DNA of 39,833 nucleotides from Streptomyces sporangiiformans (lineage in GTDB: Bacteria; Actinomycetota; Actinomycetes; Streptomycetales; Streptomycetaceae), in NCBI RefSeq assembly GCF_005768555.2, contig NZ_VCHX02000181.1, positions 1-39,833 of the forward strand, given 5' to 3'. Numbering within the stretch: position 1 is the first letter of the stretch; the number at the start of each line of letters is the position of its first letter. Shown piece after piece: positions 22,982 through 33,120 of this stretch. The notes beneath the pieces are model-generated. The model did no database searches, had not been told where the DNA came from, and saw only the letters and a list, made by a program, of their open reading frames with translations. A program made the position numbers and the translations under genes.

Positions 22982-23740
22982 CTAGGAGGAGCGGTGGGAT
23001 TTGCTGGGAGCCGCGGAAGGGAGAGGGGTCTGCGCCGCGCGGGTCACGTCCGCGACCAGCTCGACCACGTCCGGGCCGTACGCCTGGGAGTTGACGACCT
23101 TCAGGAGCAGTACGAAGGTGTTGTCGCCGTGCTTGCGGGCGAGTCGTTCGTGGTTGCGGGCGAGGTAGCGGGACGCGGCCTGGGTGGTGATCGACCGCTG
23201 GCCGCAGAAGAGGAAGACCGGACGGGTCTTGTGTCCCTGGTCCGCGGTGAGCCGGGCGAGGATCACGTACTCGCTGCGGCCCGGCTCCAGCCGGTACTGC
23301 TCCTTGCCGATCAGGAAGGCCCCCCGGTCCGGGCCGGGTTCGGGGTCGGCGTTCACCTGTACGCCGGGCAGCAGGGATATCAGATGGGCCGCCATGCGGC
23401 GGTTCGGGGCCGGGTGGCCGACGCAGAACTCCGTGCGCTCTCCGAACCCCTGCTGGGTCGCATCGTGCGCGACGATCTGCGCGTGCGCGCCGCAGTCCTT
23501 GATGAGCGCGGAGAGTTCGAGCAGCGCGGACACGTCGTGACGCGTCACCGTCAGATCCGGGCCACCGCCCGCCTCCCGGTTGACCACGAGGAGCGACTCG
23601 GAATTGTCGGGCAGCCCGAAGAAAGCCTGCTTGCGGTGGAGCTTGCGCCTCCACAGATAGGTCCGGGCGATCCAGCCCAGCGAGGCGCCGATGCCCGCCA
23701 CGATCACAGCCAGGACGATGTTGCGCACGACGTCATTCAT
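22982..23740 (-). CDS. N-terminally anchored protein of unknown function
   Basis: 252 residues. One membrane helix (about 5-24, VRNIVLAVIVAGIGASLGW) is followed by basic WRRKLHRKQ and a soluble domain of about 200 residues, so the domain is cytosolic if the positive-inside rule holds. Notable stretches are SESLLVVNREAGGG, HDVSALLELSALIKDCG, ERTEFCVGHPAPNRRMAAHL and LFCGQRSITTQAASRYLA. The pattern of a glycine-proline-asparagine turn after a strand, followed by helix, hints at an alpha/beta nucleotide- or ligand-binding fold, but I recognise no named family. The C-terminal tail is Pro/Ser-rich. The ATG at 23740 starts the helix; an extension to 23797 is less likely. Confidence 0.7.
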   Translation of the reverse strand: MNDVVRNIVLAVIVAGIGASLGWIARTYLWRRKLHRKQAFFGLPDNSESLLVVNREAGGGPDLTVTRHDVSALLELSALIKDCGAHAQIVAHDATQQGFGERTEFCVGHPAPNRRMAAHLISLLPGVQVNADPEPGPDRGAFLIGKEQYRLEPGRSEYVILARLTADQGHKTRPVFLFCGQRSITTQAASRYLARNHERLARKHGDNTFVLLLKVVNSQAYGPDVVELVADVTRAAQTPLPSAAPSKSHRSS

Positions 23741-23843
23741 GGGCGCGCATGCTAGCGGGCCGACGAGCCGGTGTTCGAGTGGACCTGACGAGGTCATGGC
23801 GAGACGGTTACGCTGCGCGGACGGTCCTTCACGGGAGGTGCGG

Positions 23844-25649
23844 ATGCGTCGTTCGGTTGCGCGGAATCTAGCTGTCTGGGCGGTTTCGGCCGCGGTGTTG
23901 TCGGTCGGTGCCGCGGCACCGCCGTCCTCCGGACCGGCGGCTCAGCGGGTGGAGAAGACGCCGGTCGCCGTCGGGTACGGCGGGGCAGTGGCGAGCGTCG
24001 ACGCGGACGCCTCCGCCGCCGGTGTCGAGGTCCTCCGGGGCGGCGGCAACGCGGTGGACGCGGCCGTCGCCACCGCGGCGGCGCTCGGCGTCACCGAGCC
24101 GTACTCGTCGGGCATCGGCGGGGGCGGCTACTTCGTCTACTACGACGCCAAATCCCGCACGGTGCGCACCATCGACGGACGAGAGACGGCGCCGCTGACC
24201 GCCGACTCGGGGCTCTTCCTGGAGAACGGCCAGCCGATCCCGTTCGCCGACGCGGTGACCAGCGGACTCGGCGTGGGCACGCCCGGCACGCCCGCCACCT
24301 GGCAGACGGCGCTCGACGCCTGGGGCAGCAAGCGACTCGGGTCCCTGCTGAAGCCCGCGGAGCGGCTCGCGCGCGACGGCTTCACCGTCGACGCGACCTT
24401 CCGCTCGCAGACGGCGTCCAACCAGGCGCGCTTCAAGGACTTCCCGGACACGGCCGAGCTGTTCCTGCCCGGGGGCGACCTGCCGGTGGTCGGCTCGACC
24501 TTCAAGAACCCGGATCTGGCGCGTACGTACGCGGAGCTGGGCCGCAAGGGCGTCGGAGCGCTCTACCGCGGCAAACTGGCGCGGGACATCGTCGACACCG
24601 TCAACGACCCGCCCGTGGACCCGGCCTCGGGCCGCAACGCGCGCCCCGGGGAGCTGTCCCTGAAGGACCTGGCGGCGTACCGGACGAAGCGGCAGGCGCC
24701 GACGAAGACGTCGTACCGCGGTCTCGGCGTCTACTCGATCGCGCCCTCGTCCTCCGGTGGCACGACGGTCGGGGAGGCGCTCAACATCCTTGAGAAGACC
24801 GACCTCTCGAAGGCCTCGGACGTCCAGTACCTGCACCGCTACATCGAGGCGAGCCGGATCGCGTTCGCGGACCGGGGGCGCTGGGTGGGCGACCCCGCCT
24901 TCGAGGACGTACCGACGAAGGAACTGCTGTCGCAGAAGTACGCCGACTCGCGGGAGTGCCTGATCCGCGACGACGCGGTGCTGACGAGCCCGCTGGCGCC
25001 CGGGGACCCGCGCGGCCCGGCGGCCTGCTCCACCGGCGGCACGGCGGCGCCGACGACGTACGAGGGCGAGAACACCACGCACCTCACGGCCGCCGACAAG
25101 TGGGGCAACGTGGTCGCGTACACCCTCACCATCGAGCAGACCGGTGGCAGCGGCATCACCGTCCCGGACCGCGGATTCCTCCTCAACAACGAGCTGACGG
25201 ACTTCTCCTTCACGCCCGCGAGCCCCGACGTGCACGACCCGAACCTGCCGGGCCCGGGCAAGCGGCCGCGCTCGTCGATCTCACCGACGATCGTGCTGGA
25301 CCAGCACGAAAAGCCGGTGGTGGCACTCGGCTCGCCGGGCGGCGCGACCATCGTCACGACCGTGCTGCAGACCTTGACCGGTTTCCTCGACCGAGGCCTC
25401 CCGCTCGTCGACGCGATCGCCGCGCCCCGCGCCAGCCAGCGCAACCAGGCGACCACGGAACTCGAACCGGGCCTCTGGAACAGCCCGCTCCGGACTCAGC
25501 TCGAGTCGATCGGCCACGGCTTCCGCCAGAACCCGGAGATCGGCGCGGCGACGGGCGTCCAGCGGCTGCCGAACGGGAAGTGGCTGGCGGCGGCGGAGAC
25601 GGTCCGGCGAGGGGGCGGCTCGGCGATGGTGGTGAAACCGGCGCCGTAG
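23844..25649 (+). CDS. ggt: Gamma-glutamyltransferase
   Basis: 601-residue secreted N-terminal-nucleophile hydrolase. The signal peptide (MRRSVARNLAVWAVSAAVLS) is followed by the large-subunit landmarks GGNAVDAAVA and SSGIGGGGYFVYYD. The autocleavage/nucleophile Thr411 is in ENTTHLTAADKWGN, and the small subunit has NNELTDFSF, RPRSSISPT and the oxyanion GSPGGATI. It transfers or hydrolyses the gamma-glutamyl group of glutathione and related peptides; actinobacteria lack glutathione, so poly-gamma-glutamate, gamma-glutamyl amino acids or exogenous glutathione are likelier substrates. GGGAGG six to seven bases upstream fixes the ATG. The gene converges on clpC with a strong hairpin between. Confidence 0.93.
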   Translation: MRRSVARNLAVWAVSAAVLSVGAAAPPSSGPAAQRVEKTPVAVGYGGAVASVDADASAAGVEVLRGGGNAVDAAVATAAALGVTEPYSSGIGGGGYFVYYDAKSRTVRTIDGRETAPLTADSGLFLENGQPIPFADAVTSGLGVGTPGTPATWQTALDAWGSKRLGSLLKPAERLARDGFTVDATFRSQTASNQARFKDFPDTAELFLPGGDLPVVGSTFKNPDLARTYAELGRKGVGALYRGKLARDIVDTVNDPPVDPASGRNARPGELSLKDLAAYRTKRQAPTKTSYRGLGVYSIAPSSSGGTTVGEALNILEKTDLSKASDVQYLHRYIEASRIAFADRGRWVGDPAFEDVPTKELLSQKYADSRECLIRDDAVLTSPLAPGDPRGPAACSTGGTAAPTTYEGENTTHLTAADKWGNVVAYTLTIEQTGGSGITVPDRGFLLNNELTDFSFTPASPDVHDPNLPGPGKRPRSSISPTIVLDQHEKPVVALGSPGGATIVTTVLQTLTGFLDRGLPLVDAIAAPRASQRNQATTELEPGLWNSPLRTQLESIGHGFRQNPEIGAATGVQRLPNGKWLAAAETVRRGGGSAMVVKPAP

Positions 25650-25677
25650 GAGGCGTAGGGGGCTGAGTACGCGTCGT

Positions 25678-25722
25678 AGCGGCCGGCAACTGTGCGCCGA
25701 GGAGTCCGCACAAGGCCGCTAT
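25678..25722. terminator. Nested hairpin between ggt and clpC
   Basis: Outer arms TAGCGGCC (25678-25685) and GGCCGCTA (25715-25722) enclose inner arms TGTGCG (25692-25697) and CGCACA (25708-25713). Both stems are perfect. It lies between convergent genes and can stop transcription from either side. Confidence 0.8.
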
Positions 25723-25818
25723 GACTCGACCACAGGGCAGTGCCCATCAGCGACCTCCGGCCGCGGGGGCCTCCCGGGATCGGGCCACGCACAGGATGCG
25801 TCCTACGACGCGGCAGGC

Positions 25819-28467
<2,649 letters not shown>

Positions 28468-28669
28468 CCGTTCCGGCGTCCCGGGACCGGGCCGAGCGGG
28501 CCGATCGGGTCGGTCGGCCCAGCCCCGTCCGGGACGCGCTCACTCATCGACGTGCCGGTCCGCACGCGAGTGCCCGAAGAGGGCCCGGTTACACCTGCGG
28601 CCCGTGGTCACATGGGCGCAGGAGGTCGCCCCGGGCCAGCCCCTCCGGGGAGCTGGGAGCGAGGTGGCG

Positions 28670-29194
28670 TCAGTCTGCCGCCAGACGGCGGACCGACGCC
28701 GCGGGCCAGGTGTACTCGATCTCGTCGAGTGTGAAGCCCGCCGCCAGCCGCAGCGGCCGCTCATCGGTGCGCAGGCCGCCCTGACGTTCGTAGAAGGCGA
28801 TCGCGCGGTCGTTGCCGCGCAGCACCTCCAAGGAGACGTCCCGGCCCGGGTACTCGGCCGCCGCCCAGGCGAAGCCACGGCACAGCAGGCGGTGGCCGAC
28901 GCCGGTGCCGACGTGGTCCGGACGGGCGTGCAGATTGTCCACGTGCACGCGCCCGTCCCCCGCGATGTCGAGGTGGATGAACCCGCGCAGTTCGCCGCCC
29001 TCCTCGGCGAGGAGCAGGCAGCCGTCGGTGGACAGCGCGGCCGTACGGGCCCTCCACTTGGCCCTGTGCTCTTCCGCCAGTGGCCCCTGCAGATAGTCGG
29101 CGGGCATCAGCGCGGCGTAGGCGCTGCGCCAGCTGGCCGTGTGCAGGGCCGCGATCCTCTCCGCGTCGGCGGGCGCGCCGTTCCTGATGAGCAT
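28670..29194 (-). CDS. GNAT family N-acetyltransferase
   Basis: 174 residues of the GNAT fold. An N-terminal IRNGAPADAERIAALHTASW is typical of the RimI-like branch, the acetyl-CoA pyrophosphate loop is DHVGTGVGHRLL, and motif B is LEVLRGNDRAIAFYERQGG. It transfers an acetyl group from acetyl-CoA to an unknown amine. Start MLIRNGAPADA is the natural beginning of the fold. It lies 25 bases downstream of the methionine aminopeptidase gene on the same strand and is probably co-transcribed with it, which might suggest N-terminal protein processing, but that is only association. Confidence 0.88.
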   Translation of the reverse strand: MLIRNGAPADAERIAALHTASWRSAYAALMPADYLQGPLAEEHRAKWRARTAALSTDGCLLLAEEGGELRGFIHLDIAGDGRVHVDNLHARPDHVGTGVGHRLLCRGFAWAAAEYPGRDVSLEVLRGNDRAIAFYERQGGLRTDERPLRLAAGFTLDEIEYTWPAASVRRLAAD

Positions 29195-29219
29195 GCCGCA
29201 GGCTCTCCCTCGCTCGGTC

Positions 29220-29987
29220 TCAGCGTGCCGTCAGGATGCGCGGCCCCGCGTCCGTGATCGCCACCGTGTGTTCCGCGTGGGCGGCGCGGCTGCCGTCGTC
29301 CGTACGGAGGGTCCATCCGTCGGGGGCGGCGTGGTAGCCGTCGGTGCCGCCGCCGATGAGCATCGGCTCGATGGCCAGGACCATGCCGTGGCGCAGCGGC
29401 AGCCCGCGGCCGGGGCGGCCCTCGTTCGGTACGGGCGGGTCCTCGTGCATACGGCGTCCCACGCCGTGGCCGCCGAAGCCGTCCGGGATGCCGTAGCCCT
29501 CCGCGCGGCACACCGAGCCGATCGCGTGCGCGATGTCTCCGATGCGGTTGCCGACGACGGCCGCCTCGATGCCCGCCGCCAGCGCGCGCTCGGCGGTCTC
29601 CACGAGGCGTACGTCGGCGGCGCGCGGCTTGCCCACGATGAAGCTGATCGCCGAGTCGCCGACCCAGCCGCCCAGCTCGGCGCCGAAGTCCATGGAGACG
29701 AGGTCTCCGTCGCGCAGGCGGTATCCGGTCGGGATGCCGTGCACGATCGCGTCGTTCACGGAGGCACAGATGACCGCGGGGAACGGGGTGGGGGCGAAGG
29801 AGGGACGGTAGCCGAGGAACGGGGAGCCGGCTCCCGCGCGCCGCAGAACGTCATGGGCGATCTCGTCCAGCTCCAGGAGCGAGACACCGACGTCCGCGGC
29901 CTCCCGTACCGCGGTGAGGGCGCGGCCCACGATCTGGCCCGCTTCGTACATCGCGTCGATAGACGTGTCCGTCTTCAGTTCCACCAT
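29220..29987 (-). CDS. map: Type I methionine aminopeptidase
   Basis: 255 residues, the compact bacterial form without an N-terminal extension. Two-metal site residues are visible as the Asp of SMDFGAELGG, the Asp of GDSAISF, the His of GGHGVGRRMH, the Glu of AIEPMLI and the Glu of AEHTVAIT; His in DAIVHGIP is the substrate histidine. It removes the initiator methionine from nascent proteins. Streptomyces often has a second map away from the ribosomal-protein cluster, and this one has no such neighbours. It is divergent from a small XRE regulator across an AT-rich 62-bp region with paired CCGGTAT/ATACCGG arms, so it is probably regulated rather than constitutive. Confidence 0.93.
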   Translation of the reverse strand: MVELKTDTSIDAMYEAGQIVGRALTAVREAADVGVSLLELDEIAHDVLRRAGAGSPFLGYRPSFAPTPFPAVICASVNDAIVHGIPTGYRLRDGDLVSMDFGAELGGWVGDSAISFIVGKPRAADVRLVETAERALAAGIEAAVVGNRIGDIAHAIGSVCRAEGYGIPDGFGGHGVGRRMHEDPPVPNEGRPGRGLPLRHGMVLAIEPMLIGGGTDGYHAAPDGWTLRTDDGSRAAHAEHTVAITDAGPRILTAR

Positions 29988-29997
29988 GCCAATTACT

Positions 29998-30036
29998 ATA
30001 CCGGTCGATGCCTATTAATATAACGCTTGCCGGTAT
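29998..30036. promoter_or_regulatory. Divergent operator/promoter of map and the XRE gene
   Basis: ATACCGG (29998-30004) and CCGGTAT (30030-30036) are perfect inverted arms around the 8-bp palindrome TATTAATA (30013-30020). The region is strikingly AT-rich for this genome and holds TATAAC-like -10 elements in both directions. The XRE protein encoded immediately to the right is the likely ligand. Confidence 0.7.
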
Positions 30037-30049
30037 TAGAGTAGGGGCC

Positions 30050-30301
30050 ATGGTGCGCACCCCCCTGACCCCCGAAGAGCGTGAACGCGGCGAGCGGCTC
30101 GGACGGTTGCTGCGCGAGGCGCGCGGCCGCCGCAGCATGGCGGAGATCGCCGCGAGCGCCGGCATCTCCGCCGAGACCCTCCGCAAGATCGAGACCGGGC
30201 GCGCTCCCACCCCCGCCTTCTTCACCGTGGCGGCGCTGGCGCGCGTGCTCGGGCTCTCGATGGACGAGATCGCCGGGCGGTGCGCTCTGGTCGCGGTGTA
30301 G
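30050..30301 (+). CDS. XRE family helix-turn-helix regulator
   Basis: 83 residues, a single Cro/C1-type five-helix domain. The helix-turn-helix is MAEIAASAGISAETLRKIET and the rest (GRAPTPAFFTVAALARVLGL) completes the fold. ATG 30050 is preceded by AGGGG; ATG 30008 would extend into the operator region. It is divergent from map, sharing a symmetric AT-rich operator, so it most likely represses itself and map. No ligand-binding domain or partner toxin is present. This pairing of map with a small XRE gene is, from memory, conserved in Streptomyces. Confidence 0.88.
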   Translation: MVRTPLTPEERERGERLGRLLREARGRRSMAEIAASAGISAETLRKIETGRAPTPAFFTVAALARVLGLSMDEIAGRCALVAV

Positions 30302-30425
30302 CCGCGACCGGTGACCTGGGCGGGGCCCGGTTGCGGCTCGGGTGCGGCTTGGGTCGCGCACTTCCCGTTCCGGCGAGAGTGGAGCGCTCTGCGGCCGGTC
30401 CGAAAACTTGCCGTAGCGCTTCTGT

Positions 30426-30464
30426 AACACGAATGGTGTTTTCTACCCCGAACGGAGTGCTCCG
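30426..30464 (+). promoter_or_regulatory. Inverted repeats upstream of the Lys/Ala-linker protein gene
   Basis: AACAC-N5-GTGTT (30426-30440) is followed by a small hairpin CGGAG/CTCCG (30453-30464) 22 bp before the start. The rest of 30302-30476 also holds the palindrome GAGCGCTC (30382-30389). Operator and leader-hairpin roles are guesses. Confidence 0.35.
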
Positions 30465-30485
30465 GTCCGGCGTGGGGTGAACGTA

Positions 30486-31910
30486 ATGGCGGTGGAACAA
30501 CTCCCGGGCCAGGTGAGGGAGTTCGCTCAGTATCTCAACGGCCTGCTGACGCGGCTCGATCAGCGCGGCGGGTGGTGCGGGGTGTTCTGGCAGCGCGATC
30601 CCGACGGGATGCGGGCCTGTCTGGACGGGATGGAGATACCGCCCTGGGACGTCGTGGAGGCGCTCCTTCAGGACGTCGCCGCCCAGTACGGCGACAGGGC
30701 CGCCGCGCAGGAGACCGAGCGGGCACGGGCGCTGCACGCTGCCTCGCTCGCCGCGTACGATGCCCGGCCCGGCGGCCGGGACGCCCTCGATGGCCGCCTC
30801 GACGTCATGCTCCGCGAGCAGCGGTACGCGGCCGAACGGCTGGAGGAACTGGGCCGGCTGCTCCGTGACGCCGCCTCGGGGGAGGAGGCCGAATCGCTGC
30901 GCCTCGACCTGGCCTGGGCCCGCGACGACCATGAGCGCGCCACCGCCCGCTGTGCCGAACTCCGTGCCCGGATGGCTCAGGTGGACCGGCGGGCGGCGAG
31001 TGAGTACGGGTGGACGCAGACCGCTCCGGACTTTCCCGAGCGAACCGCCCCGGATGGCATGGCCCCTGCCGCAGGCGCTCGATCCGAGGCGCACCCCGCC
31101 TCTCCTGCCCCGCCGGTCCCCGACCCCGCCCCCGAGGCAGCCAAAGCCCCGAAAGCTGCTAAAGCCGCCAAAGAGGCCAAGGCCGGCAAGCAGCGTTCCA
31201 AGCGCCGCCCCCGAGGGGGCGCGCGCTTCGCCGGGATCGTGGAGGAGGATGTCGACCTCGACGCCGTGCCGGCCATGCCCGAGCCCCCGGTCACGGACGC
31301 GGGCCCGCGAGGTGCCCGTTTCGCCGGGTCCGTCGAGGAGGAGGTGCGGCAGCGGCCGACGGTACCGGAGCCGTCGGTCGACGAGGCGCGGCGAGCCACC
31401 GTCGAGACGGTCGAGAGACTGGTTCACCTGCGTCAGGAGGGGCGCAGCGGGGAGGCGCACGCCATCCTGGCCGAGGCCGCGTACTGGCCCGCCGCCCGCT
31501 TTCCGCTCCTCGCCTCCGAGCTGCAGCGCGCGGGACTCGGTGCCGACTGGGCCACCCTCCTGTGGGAGGCCCTTTCGCTGCCGGTGGGCCGGTTGGCCGC
31601 GGCCGCCGATGCGCTGATTGCGGCGGGGCGTACGGCGGATGGGCAGCAGATGCTGAGGCAGGGCGTCGTACGCCCCGCCTCGGAGATCGGTGAGGCCCTG
31701 CTGGAGCTGGTCGAGGAAGGGCGCGGCCGGGAGGTCCGTGCCCTGCTCGACGCGTACGTACGTGTCCGTACGCCGGAGGAGGCCGCCCGCAGCGCGGACG
31801 CCGCCCCGCAGCGCCTCACTCCGCTCCTCCTGGAGGCGGCCCGCGGCATCTCGGACGACTGCCACCGAAACCTTGTGCACGCCTTCCGCGTCGCGGGCTA
31901 CACGACTTGA
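30486..31910 (+). CDS. Unknown protein with coiled coil, Lys/Ala linker and ARFAG repeats
   Basis: 474 residues, no signal peptide or membrane helix. An N-terminal domain (about 1-60, QVREFAQYLNGLLTRLDQRGGW) is followed by a long charged helical part rich in Arg, Glu and Ala (about 70-175). A Pro/Ala/Lys-rich linker (AAKAPKAAKAAKEAKAGKQR, about 220) resembles histone-H1-like tails. Two copies of ARFAGxVEEE/D lie near 245 and 280, and a C-terminal helical-repeat-like domain runs from about 300 (LLASELQRAGLGADWATLLW). I do not recognise the family. The Lys-rich linker could bind nucleic acid or membranes, and the C-terminal part looks like paired alpha helices. ATG 30486 has GGGGTG six bases upstream; GTG 30477 is an alternative. 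Confidence 0.75.
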   Translation: MAVEQLPGQVREFAQYLNGLLTRLDQRGGWCGVFWQRDPDGMRACLDGMEIPPWDVVEALLQDVAAQYGDRAAAQETERARALHAASLAAYDARPGGRDALDGRLDVMLREQRYAAERLEELGRLLRDAASGEEAESLRLDLAWARDDHERATARCAELRARMAQVDRRAASEYGWTQTAPDFPERTAPDGMAPAAGARSEAHPASPAPPVPDPAPEAAKAPKAAKAAKEAKAGKQRSKRRPRGGARFAGIVEEDVDLDAVPAMPEPPVTDAGPRGARFAGSVEEEVRQRPTVPEPSVDEARRATVETVERLVHLRQEGRSGEAHAILAEAAYWPAARFPLLASELQRAGLGADWATLLWEALSLPVGRLAAAADALIAAGRTADGQQMLRQGVVRPASEIGEALLELVEEGRGREVRALLDAYVRVRTPEEAARSADAAPQRLTPLLLEAARGISDDCHRNLVHAFRVAGYTT

Positions 31911-31963
31911 CGGGGTCTCGCCTGAGGCCGGTGGGCCTTCCTCTCGCGCGTGGGCGGCCGGGA

Positions 31964-31983
31964 CGCGCCCCTTCAGGGGCGCG
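31964..31983. terminator. Hairpin with family B repeat
   Basis: CGCGCCCCT and AGGGGCGCG form a perfect 9-bp stem closed by a TC turn, 54 bp beyond the stop of the unknown protein. Its right arm merges into the family B repeat, which suggests these dispersed elements act as mobile or spreading terminators. Confidence 0.75.
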
Positions 31984-32006
31984 GGGAACTGCGCGATCAG
32001 CCACAA
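31976..32006. repeat. Interspersed repeat, family B copy 2
   Basis: 31 bp matching 6736-6766 with three substitutions (shared blocks GGGGCGCGG, GAAC, GCGCGA and CAGCCACAA). Confidence 0.75.
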
Positions 32007-32035
32007 CCGGGCCGCACCCGAGACACGACCGGTGT

Positions 32036-32058
32036 CGGGGGTCTGGGGGCGGAGCCCC
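32036..32058. repeat. Interspersed repeat, family C copy 2
   Basis: 23 bp identical to 27-49, including the GTCTGGGGGCGGAGCCCC hairpin unit. The two copies are more than 30 kb apart in unrelated intergenic regions. Confidence 0.75.
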
Positions 32059-32147
32059 TGTTTCGGGAAGGGGTGTGGTTGGGGAAAGAAAACTCGCCCC
32101 CACGCACCCGCACCGGGTGACCCCACACCCATAGCCCACAGGAGTGC

Positions 32148-32155
32148 GAAACATG
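32148..32155 (+). promoter_or_regulatory. GAAACATG motif upstream of amidohydrolase 1
   Basis: The 8-mer GAAACATG followed by ATCGAC lies 30 bp before the predicted -35. The same 8-mer occurs twice before the second amidohydrolase (36161 and 36192), each followed by GGNCG. I found no other copy in the window by eye. A site for the PucR regulator encoded between them is the leading idea. Confidence 0.5.
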
Positions 32156-32184
32156 ATCGACTCCGCTCGTTGACGGCGATGGTC

Positions 32185-32247
32185 TTGCCCAGGTCGGCGG
32201 GGAGGCTTACTTTCGGGGCTCTACGTCCTGTGTCTACGGGCGTAGAG
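32185..32247 (+). promoter_or_regulatory. Promoter and inverted repeat of the pyrimidine cluster
   Basis: -35 TTGCCC (32185-32190), 17 bp, -10 TACTTT (32208-32213). CTCTACG (32219-32225) and CGTAGAG (32241-32247) form a perfect inverted repeat right at and after the expected start site, a repressor position. The gene itself has GAAGGAG in front of its ATG. Confidence 0.6.
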
Positions 32248-32277
32248 GCTCTCTGACGCCCGTCGAAGGAGCAGCTC

Positions 32278-33120
32278 ATGGCCAACGTCGTACGTGCCGC
32301 CCTGGTCCAGGCCACCTGGACCGGCGACACCGCATCCATGGTCGCCAAGCATGAGGAGCACGCCCGCGAGGCGGCCCGCCAGGGCGCGAAGGTCATCGGT
32401 TTTCAGGAAGTCTTCAACGCCCCCTACTTCTGCCAGGTCCAGGAACCGGAGCACTACGGCTGGGCCGAGCCCGTGCCCGACGGCCCGACCGTCACTCGTA
32501 TGCGAGAGCTCGCGCGCGAGACCGGCATGGTCATCGTCGTCCCGGTCTTCGAGGTCGAGCAGTCCGGCTTCTACTTCAACACCGCCGCGGTGATCGACGC
32601 CGACGGCACGTACCTGGGCAAGTACCGCAAGCACCACATCCCCCAGGTCAAGGGCTTCTGGGAGAAGTACTACTTCAAACCGGGAAACCTGGGCTGGCCC
32701 GTCTTCGACACGGCCGTGGGCAAGGTCGGCGTCTATATCTGTTACGACCGGCACTTCCCGGAGGGCTGGCGGCAGTTGGGGCTCAACGGCGCTCAGCTCG
32801 TCTACAATCCGTCCGCCACCTCGCGCGGCCTGTCCGCCTACCTCTGGCAGCTGGAACAGCCCGCCGCGGCCGTCGCCAACGAGTACTTCATCGCCGCGAT
32901 CAACCGCGTCGGCCAGGAAGAGTACGGCGACAACGACTTCTACGGGACGAGTTACTTCGTCGATCCCCGCGGGCAGTTCGTCGGCGAGACCGCGAGCGAC
33001 AAGACCGAGGAGCTCATCGTCCGCGACCTCGACTTCGACCTCATCGAAGAGGTGCGACAGCAGTGGGCCTTCTACCGGGATCGTAGGCCCGACGCGTACG
33101 AAGGGCTGGTGCAGCCGTGA
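32278..33120 (+). CDS. Beta-ureidopropionase-like nitrilase-superfamily amidohydrolase, copy 1
   Basis: 280 residues of the carbon-nitrogen hydrolase fold. The catalytic triad is Glu44 (FQEVF), Lys118 (YRKHHIP) and Cys155 (YICYDRHFPEG). The YDRHFPEGWR and DFYGTSYFVDP stretches mark the N-carbamoyl-beta-alanine amidohydrolase/N-carbamoyl amino-acid branch. It should hydrolyse N-carbamoyl-beta-alanine (or the thymine-derived isobutyrate) to the amino acid, CO2 and ammonia, the third step of reductive pyrimidine degradation. It overlaps the aminotransferase by four bases and opens the cluster. It is colinear without gaps with the protein at 36318, about two thirds identical by eye. Confidence 0.9.
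   Translation: MANVVRAALVQATWTGDTASMVAKHEEHAREAARQGAKVIGFQEVFNAPYFCQVQEPEHYGWAEPVPDGPTVTRMRELARETGMVIVVPVFEVEQSGFYFNTAAVIDADGTYLGKYRKHHIPQVKGFWEKYYFKPGNLGWPVFDTAVGKVGVYICYDRHFPEGWRQLGLNGAQLVYNPSATSRGLSAYLWQLEQPAAAVANEYFIAAINRVGQEEYGDNDFYGTSYFVDPRGQFVGETASDKTEELIVRDLDFDLIEEVRQQWAFYRDRRPDAYEGLVQP

Larger units (their letters stand above)
31911..32277. other. Gene-free stretch with dispersed repeats and a promoter
   Basis: This 367-bp gap contains, in order, a perfect GC hairpin (31964-31983), a family B repeat (31976-32006), a family C repeat (32036-32058), an A/C-rich stretch without features (about 32070-32140), the GAAACATG motif (32148) and the promoter and inverted repeat of the pyrimidine cluster (32185-32247). 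I see no coding sequence in it. Confidence 0.8.
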
